From: Hyphomonadaceae bacterium | Lineage (GTDB): Bacteria; Pseudomonadota; Alphaproteobacteria; Caulobacterales; Aquidulcibacteraceae | Direction of reading: 5' to 3' | Assembly: GCA_016791365.1 (NCBI GenBank) | Contig: JAEUMT010000023.1 | Coordinates: 1 to 51,148 of the forward strand | Length of the DNA stretch: 51,148 nt | Shown: piece by piece, positions 24,296-32,060 of the stretch | Numbering within the stretch: position 1 is the first letter of the stretch | How the letters are laid out: each line of letters starts with the position of its first letter | Made by a program: the position numbers and the translations under genes | The notes under the pieces: model-generated | Databases searched by the model: none | Seen by the model: only the letters and a program-made list of their open reading frames with translations | What the model was told of the DNA's origin: nothing

Positions 24296-24321
24296 GGAAC
24301 TATACTTACATCTGAGGCGTC
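24296..24321 (+). promoter_or_regulatory. Possible EcfG-type (general stress) promoter of the hemolysin-III gene
   Basis: GGAAC at 24296-24300 and CGTC at 24318-24321 are separated by 17 nt, one base from the alphaproteobacterial EcfG consensus GGAAC-N16/17-CGTT. It lies about 35 nt before the ATG. A single mismatch and the short motif make this weak evidence. Confidence 0.35.
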
Positions 24322-24328
24322 CCTCAGA
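24311..24328 (+). promoter_or_regulatory. Short leader hairpin before the hemolysin-III gene
   Basis: TCTGAGG/CCTCAGA (24311-24317 with 24322-24328) forms a 7-bp stem with a 4-nt loop in the 5' region, 28 nt before the ATG. It overlaps the possible -10 element, so it may be chance or an operator. Confidence 0.3.
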
Positions 24329-24355
24329 AGAACTCGAAAGAAGACGCACCGCGGT

Positions 24356-25036
24356 ATGGCATTTTCGGACCTACTCACCGCTGACGAGCAAGAGCTCGCA
24401 GAGCACTACCCAAACCGCGCCGAGCATGCGGCCGACGGGATTGTGCACGCAGTGGGGATACTCGCGGCGTTGTTTGGCGGCGGACTTCTGGTTGCCGTCG
24501 CCTTGGTTAATCGCGGCGTGCCGATGGCGACCGCCGGCGCCATCTACGCGATGTGCCTCATGGCGATGCTCGCCGCCTCCGCCATCTACAATCTCACCAA
24601 GCCATCCCGCTATCGCCGCGTTTTGCGCCGGATTGATGAAGCCGCGATCTTCCTGATGATCGCCGGCTCTTACACGCCGTTCACGGTGAAGTTGCTGCCG
24701 CCCGAGTTTGCGGTGGCGGTGACGGTGGCGATTTGGGTGGCGGCGCTGGCCGGCGCCGCCGGCAAAGTCTTCGCCACCGGGCTCTCGGATCGCGCATGGT
24801 GCTTCATCTATCTCGCGTTCGGCTGGCTGGCCGTGCTGATTCTTGGACCGGTCGTGCCGACGCTGCCGCCGCTCGCGATCGCAATGTTGGTTGTGGCGGG
24901 TCTCACCTATTCGGGCGGCGTGTTGCTCTATCTCAACCACGCGATCCCCTTCCGGCGTGCGCTTTGGCACGCGTGCGTCATCATTGGCGCGGCCGGGCAT
25001 TACGGCGCGGTGATGATCGGCCTGGTGCTGAGCTAG
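24356..25036 (+). CDS. Hemolysin III/PAQR family membrane protein
   Basis: A 226-residue protein with seven hydrophobic helices. Family motifs are the N-terminal NRAEHAADGIVHAVG with histidines, SAIYN at the end of helix 2, DEAAIFLMIAGSYTPF, and a C-terminal LWHACVIIGAAGHYGAV, the histidines of which form the putative metal site of the PAQR superfamily. The name reflects early cloning results; the true role is probably membrane lipid or stress related rather than haemolytic. Its leader contains a possible stress-type promoter. The PRC-barrel gene follows after 100 nt. Confidence 0.92.
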   Translation: MAFSDLLTADEQELAEHYPNRAEHAADGIVHAVGILAALFGGGLLVAVALVNRGVPMATAGAIYAMCLMAMLAASAIYNLTKPSRYRRVLRRIDEAAIFLMIAGSYTPFTVKLLPPEFAVAVTVAIWVAALAGAAGKVFATGLSDRAWCFIYLAFGWLAVLILGPVVPTLPPLAIAMLVVAGLTYSGGVLLYLNHAIPFRRALWHACVIIGAAGHYGAVMIGLVLS

Positions 25037-25081
25037 ACGCGCCGACCAGCGCCGTCGGGTGCGATTCCAGCGCGCCGGTAC

Positions 25082-25106
25082 GGAACACCGCGCGCGCCGG
25101 GGCTTT
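25082..25106 (+). promoter_or_regulatory. Weak EcfG-like promoter candidate before the PRC-barrel gene
   Basis: GGAAC (25082-25086) and CTTT (25103-25106) are 16 nt apart, 33 nt before the PRC-barrel ATG. CTTT matches CGTT at three of four positions. PRC-barrel genes are often stress-induced in relatives, but this match alone is poor. Confidence 0.22.
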
Positions 25107-25138
25107 AATCTTCCTCCAGCAGCCAATGGAGCGAGCCC

Positions 25139-25504
25139 ATGCCCACACCAACCGGACACACAACCGCGATCCGCGCCAAGAAAGTCATCGGCACCGCCGT
25201 CAAAGATACGAGCGGCGAAAAAATCGGCACTGTCGAAGACATCGTGCTCGATAAGCAGACCAATTCCATTCTGTTCGCCGTAATCGGCTTCGGCGGCGTC
25301 CTAAAAATGGGCGAGAAATTTCACCCGTTGCCGTGGGCGACGCTGAACTATGATGAAGACGAAGACGCGTATGTCGTCCCCTACACGAAGGACGAACTGA
25401 AGAACGCGCCCGCCGACACGATCAGCGAACTCACCGCCAATGACGGCCTTGCCTATCGCGATCAGAGCTTCGCGTTCTACAAAGTCGATCAGTACTGGAC
25501 TTGA
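25139..25504 (+). CDS. PRC-barrel domain protein
   Basis: A 121-residue soluble protein. VIGTAVKDTSGEKIGTVEDI, then VLDKQTNSILFAVIGFGG, FHPLPWATLNYDEDEDAYVV is a complete PRC-barrel, the small beta-barrel found in photosynthetic reaction centre H subunits and RimM. In free-standing bacterial forms it is thought to sense or scaffold at the membrane surface, often under stress. The last 25 residues (ANDGLAYRDQSFAFYKVDQYW) are a common tail. ATG 25139 is preceded by GGAGCGAGCCC-type sequence. The neighbours are the hemolysin-III gene and a small membrane protein. Confidence 0.9.
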   Translation: MPTPTGHTTAIRAKKVIGTAVKDTSGEKIGTVEDIVLDKQTNSILFAVIGFGGVLKMGEKFHPLPWATLNYDEDEDAYVVPYTKDELKNAPADTISELTANDGLAYRDQSFAFYKVDQYWT

Positions 25505-25542
25505 GTGGTCGAACCGGATTGCAGCGCGCCCGCCGAAAGACG

Positions 25543-25563
25543 AGCGCGTTTTACGTACGCGCT
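25543..25563. repeat. 7-bp hairpin after the PRC-barrel gene
   Basis: AGCGCGT/ACGCGCT (25543-25549 with 25557-25563, loop TTTACGT) lies 39 nt after the PRC-barrel stop. It could attenuate the transcript into the following gene; no T-run is present. Confidence 0.35.
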
Positions 25564-25597
25564 GTCCGGTGCTAGGCTTGCGGTCAACGGGGGCACA

Positions 25598-25780
25598 ATG
25601 AGCGGATGGCGAGACGAGAGCGGACGCACAGCGTCTGAGCGCAAGAAAGCCCAACGATCGCAAGGTCGCGCACGTTTTGCCGATACATTGCGCAAGCGGC
25701 CGGCTGCTTTGGTGAAGCCCGTCATCAGCGCGCTCTTCATCGGCGTGCTCGTAATCGCGGTGTTCAATTTCCTTGTTTGA
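25598..25780 (+). CDS. Small membrane protein (60 residues)
   Basis: A 60-residue protein: basic, Arg/Lys/Ser-rich half (GWRDESGRTASERKKAQRS and following KRP), then a single transmembrane helix (about 40-58) reaching the C-terminus (FIGVLVIAVFNFLV). It has the shape of small tail-anchored bacterial membrane proteins of unknown function. ATG 25598 has GGGGG 6-10 nt upstream; an in-frame GTG at 25505 would add 31 unlike residues. Stop TGA. Confidence 0.55.
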   Translation: MSGWRDESGRTASERKKAQRSQGRARFADTLRKRPAALVKPVISALFIGVLVIAVFNFLV

Positions 25781-25872
25781 ACGCAGGTCGATTGGAGCGA
25801 CTAGAGCGAAGTTGTTGGGCTCGGCTAATACCTGACATGCGATGTCAGGTGGTCGCGATTATACCTCGCGGC

Positions 25873-26448
25873 ATGATGAAACTTACCCGCCGGGATACAG
25901 TCGCCGTCGCGCTGGCGCTCGCCGCGTCAAGCGGCGCCTCGGCGGAAGCCGGAGCGCGCGATATGTCGGAAGTTGAAGACCTCGAACGCCATCGTCACGA
26001 TTGGGATTGGCTGATTGGAAGTTGGAATGTGCGCCACCATCGTTTGAATGGGCGGCTCATCGGCTCGACCGATTGGGCGGAGTTCGACGGCACATGCACG
26101 ATGGTCCCGACGCTCAACGGCTTCGGAAATATGGATGACAACTGGCTCGACCTGCCGACAGGCGCCTATCGCGCCATGGGCGTGCGGGCATTCAACCCCA
26201 CGACACGTCAATGGTCGATCTGGTGGTTTGACGAACGCAGCCAAACAATCGATCCGCCGGTGCGCGGCGGCTTTACAAACGGCGTTGGCCGCTTCGAGGG
26301 AGACGACACGCACAACGGCATTCCCGTGCGTGTCTATTTCCAGTGGTCGGACATCACAGCAAACTCGGCGCGATGGGAGCAGGCGTTCTCGACCGATGGC
26401 GGGGCGACATGGGAAGTGAATTGGCGGATGCGGTTTACGCGAGCCTAG
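25873..26448 (+). CDS. DUF1579-like exported protein with Tat-type signal
   Basis: A 191-residue protein. The start MMKLTRRDTVAVALALAASS is a twin-arginine-like signal (RRDTVA) followed by an Ala-rich h-region. The mature part begins DLERHRHDWDWLIGSWNVRH, then GTCTMVPTLNGFGNMDDNW, FNPTTRQWSIWWFDE and ends WEVNWRMRFTR. This is the layout of DUF1579-type calycin-like beta-barrels, where a W-x-G-x-W motif and paired tryptophans line the barrel. The ligand is unknown. The first ATG (25873) or the next (25876) could be used. It converges on the thioredoxin gene with a 4-nt gap. Confidence 0.75.
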   Translation: MMKLTRRDTVAVALALAASSGASAEAGARDMSEVEDLERHRHDWDWLIGSWNVRHHRLNGRLIGSTDWAEFDGTCTMVPTLNGFGNMDDNWLDLPTGAYRAMGVRAFNPTTRQWSIWWFDERSQTIDPPVRGGFTNGVGRFEGDDTHNGIPVRVYFQWSDITANSARWEQAFSTDGGATWEVNWRMRFTRA

Positions 26449-26452
26449 GCGC

Positions 26453-26935
26453 CTAGCGCCGCCAGCTGCGGGCGAAGGCGATCATACGGCCTTCGTCGTA
26501 GCCGCTGCCCCGCTCCAAGGCGCCGGTGTCTTGCTGACCGAGATAGGCGCCGTCGGATTCCAGAATGAAGAAATCCGGATAGCCCACTGATTGTGGAAAG
26601 CGAGCCAGAAAGGGCTCGTTCTGATTCTCGCGGCTGATATTGACTTTGAGGATCACGAAAGACTGTCCGAACGCGTCGCGCACACGCGCTGTGCGCGCAA
26701 TGTAAAGATCGAGAATATCGCACCAGGCGCACCAATCCCCGCCGACAACAAGCAAGATGCGGACATCGTTTTGCTGCGCCCGAGCGATCGCCAGGCGCAA
26801 GTCCGCGGCCGGATCGCGCGCCGCGTCGTAACCCTGTACGATATAGAGCTGACGATCGAGAGCGGTCGGCGGATCCGCCACGGCGCCAGTTGCCGACAAG
26901 AAGACAAACGCGGCGAATGCGAGCAACCGACGCAT
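26453..26935 (-). CDS. Periplasmic thioredoxin-fold protein (CxxC)
   Basis: A 160-residue exported protein: signal MRRLLAFAAFVFLSATGAVA, then a thioredoxin fold with GGDWCAWCDILDLYI carrying Cys-Ala-Trp-Cys at about residues 68-71. It has a SVGYPDFFILESDG segment with the cis-proline, and a C-terminal helix. This is likely a periplasmic thiol-disulfide oxidoreductase of the DUF255/thioredoxin_7-like group; the substrate is unknown. It starts 3 nt after argG on the same strand, so it rides on the argG transcript, an unexpected pairing. Confidence 0.85.
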   Translation of the reverse strand: MRRLLAFAAFVFLSATGAVADPPTALDRQLYIVQGYDAARDPAADLRLAIARAQQNDVRILLVVGGDWCAWCDILDLYIARTARVRDAFGQSFVILKVNISRENQNEPFLARFPQSVGYPDFFILESDGAYLGQQDTGALERGSGYDEGRMIAFARSWRR

Positions 26936-26938
26936 GCT

Positions 26939-28189
26939 TCACTCGTTCTTGCCGCGTTTCTTGTCGCGCTCGGCCAGGATGCGCAAACGCAATGCGTTGA
27001 GTTTGATGAAGCCTTCGGCGTCGGCTTGATTGTAACCGCCGGCTTCGTCGAATCCGACGAGTTTTTTGGAATAGAGCGAGTACGGAGAGCTGCGGCCGAC
27101 GGTACGCACGCCGCCCTTATAGAGCTTCAACGTGACATCGCCGCTGACGCTATCCTGGCTGGCGTCGATGGCGGCTTGCAGCATGCGGCGCTCGGGCGTC
27201 CACCAGAAGCCGTTGTAAACGAGGCCCGCATATTTCGGCATCAGCTCGTCCTTGAGGTGCATGGCGCCACGATCGAGTGTGATCGATTCAATCGCGCGAT
27301 GACCGTACCAAAGGATCGTGCCGCCCGGGGTTTCGTAAAAGCCGCGCGACTTCATGCCGACATAGCGGTTCTCGACGAGATCAAGACCGCCAATGCCATG
27401 CTTGGCGCCAAGGCGATTGAGTTCGGCGAGCAGCTCATGCGCCTTCTTGGGCTTGCCGTTGATCGCGACAAGATCGCCGCGTTCAAATGTAAGCGAAATC
27501 GTCTCGGCCTGATCGGGCGCTTCTTCTGGCGTGATCGTGCGGCGATCGCTACGCTTGGTGACAATATCCGGCACTTCGACGTCCGGGTCCTCAAGCGCCA
27601 AGCCTTCGCTAGACGTGTGCAGCAAGTTGGCGTCGATTGAGAACGGCGCGGCTTGTTCCTTGCCCTGCGCGATCTTGATTCCGTGCTTCTTGGCGTACGC
27701 GATGAGATCGGGACGCCCCTCGAACTCCCACTCGCGCCATGGCGCGATGACCTTCACGTCCGGCTTCAGCGCATAATAGCTCACTTCGAAACGGACTTGG
27801 TCGTTACCTTTGCCGGTGGCGCCGTGACAGACAGCGTCGGCGCCGACGAGATTGGCGATTTCGATTTGGCGTTTGGCAATCAGCGGCCGCGCAATCGACG
27901 TGCCGAGCAGATATTGGCCTTCGTACAACGTGTTGGCGCGAAACATTGGCCAGACGAAATCGCGCACGAATTCTTCGCGCAGATCATCGATGAAAATGTT
28001 CTCCGGCTTTACGCCCATGGCGAGCGCCTTCTCGCGCGCGGGCGTCAGCTCTTCGCCTTGCCCGAGATCGGCGGTGAAGGTCACGATCTCGCAGCCGTAG
28101 GTCTCCTCAAGCCATTTCAAAATGATCGAGGTGTCGAGACCGCCGGAATACGCGAGCACAACTTTCTTGACGGAGCCGGATTTGGCCAT
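26939..28189 (-). CDS. argG: Argininosuccinate synthase
   Basis: Condenses citrulline and aspartate with ATP to argininosuccinate in arginine synthesis. The 416-residue protein has the ATP PP-loop AYSGGLDTS near the N-terminus, then [50 protein letters not shown] and [11 protein letters not shown] use ATG 28189 ([17 protein letters not shown]), the normal start; the frame is open to 28225 with unlike residues. It is divergent from the MpaB-type gene and leads the thioredoxin gene. No ArgR box is apparent. Confidence 0.97.
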   Translation of the reverse strand: MAKSGSVKKVVLAYSGGLDTSIILKWLEETYGCEIVTFTADLGQGEELTPAREKALAMGVKPENIFIDDLREEFVRDFVWPMFRANTLYEGQYLLGTSIARPLIAKRQIEIANLVGADAVCHGATGKGNDQVRFEVSYYALKPDVKVIAPWREWEFEGRPDLIAYAKKHGIKIAQGKEQAAPFSIDANLLHTSSEGLALEDPDVEVPDIVTKRSDRRTITPEEAPDQAETISLTFERGDLVAINGKPKKAHELLAELNRLGAKHGIGGLDLVENRYVGMKSRGFYETPGGTILWYGHRAIESITLDRGAMHLKDELMPKYAGLVYNGFWWTPERRMLQAAIDASQDSVSGDVTLKLYKGGVRTVGRSSPYSLYSKKLVGFDEAGGYNQADAEGFIKLNALRLRILAERDKKRGKNE

Positions 28190-28325
28190 GGGAGAAGAAA
28201 TCCTGGAAAATACGCCGAACACCAATCGCGGACTAATCTTTACAATGCAAGAGCACCGCGATGTCGCGGCAAGCCACTGACGTCGAGACTGCGCATTGAC
28301 GCGCGGCTCATGCTAAAGTGTCACG

Positions 28326-29201
28326 ATGCCTCGCAATCTCGATCGGCTGCTGCGCGACTACATCGAGCCCCCGCCCGGGATGCAGGCCGACTTCACCGCC
28401 CCCATGGGCACGGCGGCGGTGTTTACACCGGACTCCATGAGTTGGCGGATCATGAAGAACCCGGTGGCGCTCATCGCTGGCGGCATTGCCGCGGTGATTT
28501 TGGAACTAGCCGAACCGCGCGTGCGAACCGGCGTCTGGGAGCATACGAGTTTCCGGCGCGATCCGGTGACACGGATGCGGCGTACGGGCTACGCGGCTTG
28601 GGTGACGGTGTACGCGCCGGAGGAGACGGCGCGGCGGATGATTGCCGGCGTCGTGCGCGCCCACGAGCGCGTTGAGGGGCGAACGCCGGACGGCGTCCCC
28701 TATCGCGCCAATGATGCTGAATTGCTGACATGGGTTCACGCGACGGCCGCGTTTGGCTTCGCCGAAGCCTACAACCGGTTTGTGCATGCGCTGACACCGG
28801 CGGAGTTCGATGGCTATTACGCGGAAGGGGCGCGCGCCGCGCAGCTTTACGGCGCCGATGCCCCGCCGCGCTCTGGCGCTGAAATGGAAGCGCTGTTTGC
28901 CGCCATGGCGCCAAAGCTCGAACGCTCGGACATTGTGCTGGAGTTTTTTTCGATCGTCCGCACCGCGCCGCTATTGCCGGTGAAGGCGCTGCAGCGGCTA
29001 ATGGTGCGCGCCGCCGTCAGCATCACGCCGCACTGGGCGCGTGACACGCTTGGCCTGGGACGCGAGTTCGGATTGCGCCGCGGCGAACACACACTGCTCC
29101 GCGCGATGGGGACGGCCGCGGAGCGCTTCGTCATCGAAGACGCGCCGCCGGCGCAGAGCTGCAAGCGGCTCGGCCTGCCGGCCAACTATCTCTATCGCTG
29201 A
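28326..29201 (+). CDS. Oxygenase MpaB family protein (DUF2236)
   Basis: A 291-residue protein of the DUF2236/MpaB family of proposed b-type haem oxygenases, whose characterised relatives include latex-clearing protein and fungal MpaB. NPVALIAGGIAAVILELAEP, VWEHTSFRRDPVTRMRRT, HERVEGRTPDGVPYRANDAE then LLTWVHATAAFGFAEAYNRF are the conserved family segments, including the histidine that ligates haem in the family and the R-x-x-D/W-V-H-A stretch. The substrate cannot be inferred. It converges on kup with a 3-nt gap. It is transcribed divergently from argG. Confidence 0.9.
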   Translation: MPRNLDRLLRDYIEPPPGMQADFTAPMGTAAVFTPDSMSWRIMKNPVALIAGGIAAVILELAEPRVRTGVWEHTSFRRDPVTRMRRTGYAAWVTVYAPEETARRMIAGVVRAHERVEGRTPDGVPYRANDAELLTWVHATAAFGFAEAYNRFVHALTPAEFDGYYAEGARAAQLYGADAPPRSGAEMEALFAAMAPKLERSDIVLEFFSIVRTAPLLPVKALQRLMVRAAVSITPHWARDTLGLGREFGLRRGEHTLLRAMGTAAERFVIEDAPPAQSCKRLGLPANYLYR

Positions 29202-29204
29202 ACC

Positions 29205-31217
29205 TCAAACCATAACCTGGTTGCCCAGTTCAACGGCGCGGCCGGACGGAATGTGGAAGAAGTCCGTCGCGTTGGTGGCGTTACGGGCCAGGAAGATAAA
29301 CAGGTGATCCTGCCAAAGCGGCATGCCGCTTCGTTCGCTGGGCACGATTGTGCGGCGTGAGAGGAAGAAGCTCGTTTTCATAATATCGAACTTCAAGCCG
29401 TGCTTTCGCGCTTCTGTGAGCGCTTTGACGACGTTCGGCGTTTCCATAAAGCCGAACGTCAGCGTCACGCGCCGCACATCGGGCATGTAGTCTTCGACCC
29501 TCACGCGCTCACTCTCGGGCGCGCGCGGCGCATTTACGGTTTTCACCGTCAGGATGATGATCTGCTCGTGCAACACCTGATTGTGCTTGAGATTGTGCAT
29601 GAGCGCGGCGGGCGCGATGTCTGGATCGCCCGTGAGAAAAATCGCTGCGCCGCGAACGCGATGCGGCGGGTGGTGCGACAGCGTCTCAAAGAGCTTCGCC
29701 AACGGCTCGTCGCGGCGGGTGGTCTCCGCCAACAGCCGCGTGCCGCGCACCCAGGTCCACATGATGATGATGAGACCAAGCGCCAGCAGCAGGGGCACGA
29801 AGCCACCGGACCAGATGCGCTGGAGATTGGAGGCGAGAAAAATGCCTTCGATGATGACGAAGGGGGTGATGATTGCCGCCGCGAGAACCGCCGGGCGCTT
29901 CCACAGCTTCCAGATAACAATGAACATCATGCAGGTGCTCATCAACATCTCCCCCGTTATGGAGATGCCGTAGGCGGCGGCGAGACGCGTCGACGAGCCG
30001 AAGGCAAGCGTCAGCACCAGCACACCAGCGAGCAACAGCCAGTTGATCTGCGGCATGTAGATCTGGCCGGCTTGTGTCTCCGAGGTGCGGCGGATTTCCA
30101 TACGTGGCAACAGACCCAGTTGAATGGCCTGCTGCGTGAGTGAGAACGCGCCGGAGATCACGGCTTGACTGGCGATAACCGTCGCCGCAGTGGCGAGGAT
30201 CACCAGCGGCAGACGGAACATGTCCGGCGCCATCTCAAAGAACGGGCTAAACGTAAATTGAACCGTCGATGAGCCGACAGCTTCAGCGGCGAGACGCGCG
30301 CTTTGATATTCGTTGTTCAACGCATCGAGATTGGCGACCACGAACGCGCCCTGCCCGAGATAGTTCAGCGTTAGCGCCGGCAGAACCAGACCAACCCATG
30401 CGACACGGATCGGCCGACGGCCAAAGTGGCCCATGTCAGCGTACAGCGCTTCCGCACCGGTAACGGCTAGGAACACCGAGCCGAGCACGATGAACGTCAG
30501 AAAGTGGTGATCGATCATGAAGGCGATCGCGTACGCCGGTGAGAGCGCCTGGAATATATCCGGATGCGCCATGATCTGGGTGGCGCCAAGCGCGCCCATG
30601 GTGATGAACCAAACCGCGGTGATAGGGCCGAAAAAGCGCCCCATGACGCCAGTGCCGCGCGACTGGATGGCGAAGAGGCCGACAAGAATGCCAATGGCGA
30701 TAGGCAGAATGAACGGATCGATCGAGTCCTCAAGACCAGGCACCGCCTTTAGGCCCTCAACCGCGGACATGACCGAGATCGCGGGCGTGATCAGCGCGTC
30801 GCCATAGAACATGGACGCGCCGGCGACGCCGATCAGAAACAGCAGCGGCGTTCGTTTTCCCAGCGCGCGCTGAGCCAACGCCATAAGCGAAAGCGTTCCG
30901 CCCTCGCCCTTGTTGTCCATCTGCATGACGATGACGACGTACTTCAGCGTCACCACGATCATCAGCGCCCAGAAGATGAGCGAGACGATTCCGAAAATCT
31001 CTTCGCGTGTCGCGAGCGTGCCATCCTGCAGCACGTGATGGAACGACTCTTTGAACGCGTAGAGCGGGCTCGTTCCAATGTCGCCGTACACGACACCGAT
31101 GCAGCCAATCAGCAACGCCCAGAACCCGCCGTGCGCAGCCGCGCGCGCGCGGCCGCCGCCTCCGGCGCCGTTCGAGGAGCTGTTCGGATGGGGCGCTTCG
31201 GCCGGGGCCTGCGCCAT
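29205..31217 (-). CDS. kup: Low-affinity potassium uptake protein Kup
   Basis: A 670-residue KUP/HAK/KT potassium transporter coupled to protons. About 12 transmembrane helices follow a short polar N-terminus (SSSNGAGGGGRARAAAHGG). Family motifs include GVVYGDIGTSPLYAFKE in helix 1, NKGEGGTLSLMAL, GASMFYGDALITPAISV and the AYGISITGEML-type later loop. A cytoplasmic C-terminal domain covers the last about 190 residues. The start ATG 31217 lies close to a low-complexity secreted gene on the same strand, 125 nt away. It is convergent with the MpaB-type gene. Confidence 0.95.
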   Translation of the reverse strand: MAQAPAEAPHPNSSSNGAGGGGRARAAAHGGFWALLIGCIGVVYGDIGTSPLYAFKESFHHVLQDGTLATREEIFGIVSLIFWALMIVVTLKYVVIVMQMDNKGEGGTLSLMALAQRALGKRTPLLFLIGVAGASMFYGDALITPAISVMSAVEGLKAVPGLEDSIDPFILPIAIGILVGLFAIQSRGTGVMGRFFGPITAVWFITMGALGATQIMAHPDIFQALSPAYAIAFMIDHHFLTFIVLGSVFLAVTGAEALYADMGHFGRRPIRVAWVGLVLPALTLNYLGQGAFVVANLDALNNEYQSARLAAEAVGSSTVQFTFSPFFEMAPDMFRLPLVILATAATVIASQAVISGAFSLTQQAIQLGLLPRMEIRRTSETQAGQIYMPQINWLLLAGVLVLTLAFGSSTRLAAAYGISITGEMLMSTCMMFIVIWKLWKRPAVLAAAIITPFVIIEGIFLASNLQRIWSGGFVPLLLALGLIIIMWTWVRGTRLLAETTRRDEPLAKLFETLSHHPPHRVRGAAIFLTGDPDIAPAALMHNLKHNQVLHEQIIILTVKTVNAPRAPESERVRVEDYMPDVRRVTLTFGFMETPNVVKALTEARKHGLKFDIMKTSFFLSRRTIVPSERSGMPLWQDHLFIFLARNATNATDFFHIPSGRAVELGNQVMV

Positions 31218-31341
31218 ATGGAAATCCCCCTCGGGCGGAAGGCGTTGCCCGGTGGGCCGCGCGTTTACGCCCTTTCACATAGGCGCGCAAATGCTCGCGC
31301 CCACGACCTACATGAACCGGGGGTGTTGTGGTTTGGTTACC

Positions 31342-31719
31342 TTACCGGCAACCGCAGCCGCCGCCGCGGTGGCCGCCGCTACGAACGCTGGAACGGGCGG
31401 AAGCGAAGGCAAAAGCCGACGCCGAGGCAGAACCGCCACGAATTACGACCGTCGAGCTGGAATAGTAACCGCCGCCCCCGATGTCGGCGCCAACGCCGCC
31501 GCCAGTAAAAAAGGAATTGGAAAGCGTCACGACCTCCGGGCCGCGTTCAACCACCGGTGGCGGCGTCGGCGCCGGGGCTGGCGGGGGCGCGGGCTGTCGG
31601 CGCGGGCGGTGACGCGGCGGGCGTGGGCGCTCGATGCCGTCAGCATAGGCCGTCGTCGGGACAATCATCGTCGGCGCCGCAACGAGCGCGAGCGCGGCGA
31701 GGAGTGCACGAAAGCGCAT
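31342..31719 (-). CDS. Small secreted low-complexity protein
   Basis: A 125-residue exported protein. The signal MRFRALLAALALVAAPTMIV ends near TTAYA, followed by an Arg/Pro-rich linker (RPRPPRHRPRRQPAPPPAP), a VVTLSNSFFTGGGVGAD segment, and an Ala/Ser/Gly-rich region closing RGGGCGCR. The two cysteines at the extreme C-terminus and the glycine-rich repeats suggest a surface or matrix component. I know no family. GGAGAA before ATG 31719 is a good ribosome binding site; upstream ATGs in the same frame lack one and give no signal peptide. Confidence 0.65.
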   Translation of the reverse strand: MRFRALLAALALVAAPTMIVPTTAYADGIERPRPPRHRPRRQPAPPPAPAPTPPPVVERGPEVVTLSNSFFTGGGVGADIGGGGYYSSSTVVIRGGSASASAFAFASARSSVRSGGHRGGGCGCR

Positions 31720-31823
31720 GGAACTTCTCCGAATGGAACGCATCAGCTTCGTGCACACGCGCGGCGACGGGAAGGTGTTTCGCTATGCGCGCGCGAAGTT
31801 CGCGCGGGCGCAGTAGGCATTAA

Positions 31824-32009
31824 TCAAAAGTCGGTGGCGATGCCCTTGCGTTCCCAATCGCCAAAACGCGTGGGCTCGGGGCCGCTTGGACCGCCCTCTT
31901 CTTTTGCGTGATCCGAGGCGATCGCTGCCGCGCGACGCGCCTCCGCCTCAGCCAGAGCGCGCTGCGCTTCCGGCGTCAGCTTGCGGGGCGGTTGAGCTTC
32001 ATCAGCCAT
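31824..32009 (-). CDS. SDHAF4-like protein (DUF1674)
   Basis: A 61-residue protein ending GGPSGPEPTRFGDWERKGIA followed by TDF, the diagnostic C-terminal motif of DUF1674/SDHAF4, the succinate dehydrogenase assembly factor that binds flavinylated SdhA. The N-terminal half is Ala/Glu/Arg-rich and helical. It is divergent from htpX with about 50 nt between starts, an arrangement seen in other alphaproteobacteria. The frame extends upstream to 32789, but that is the reverse image of htpX, so ATG 32009 is used. No sdh gene is in the window. Confidence 0.9.
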   Translation of the reverse strand: MADEAQPPRKLTPEAQRALAEAEARRAAAIASDHAKEEGGPSGPEPTRFGDWERKGIATDF

Positions 32010-32060
32010 ATTGAACCCCAGACACCGGCTCTCGATATCATCTCTCAAGTGAGGAGATAG

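Noticed and set aside
28294-28325. Sigma-70-like promoter before the MpaB-type gene (TTGACG and CTAAAG)
   Set aside because: The spacing of the two boxes is about 11 nt, too short.
26591-28675. Two long plus-strand frames over argG and upstream of it
   Set aside because: They are shadows of argG, the thioredoxin gene and the MpaB-type gene, with no ribosome binding sites or recognised domains.
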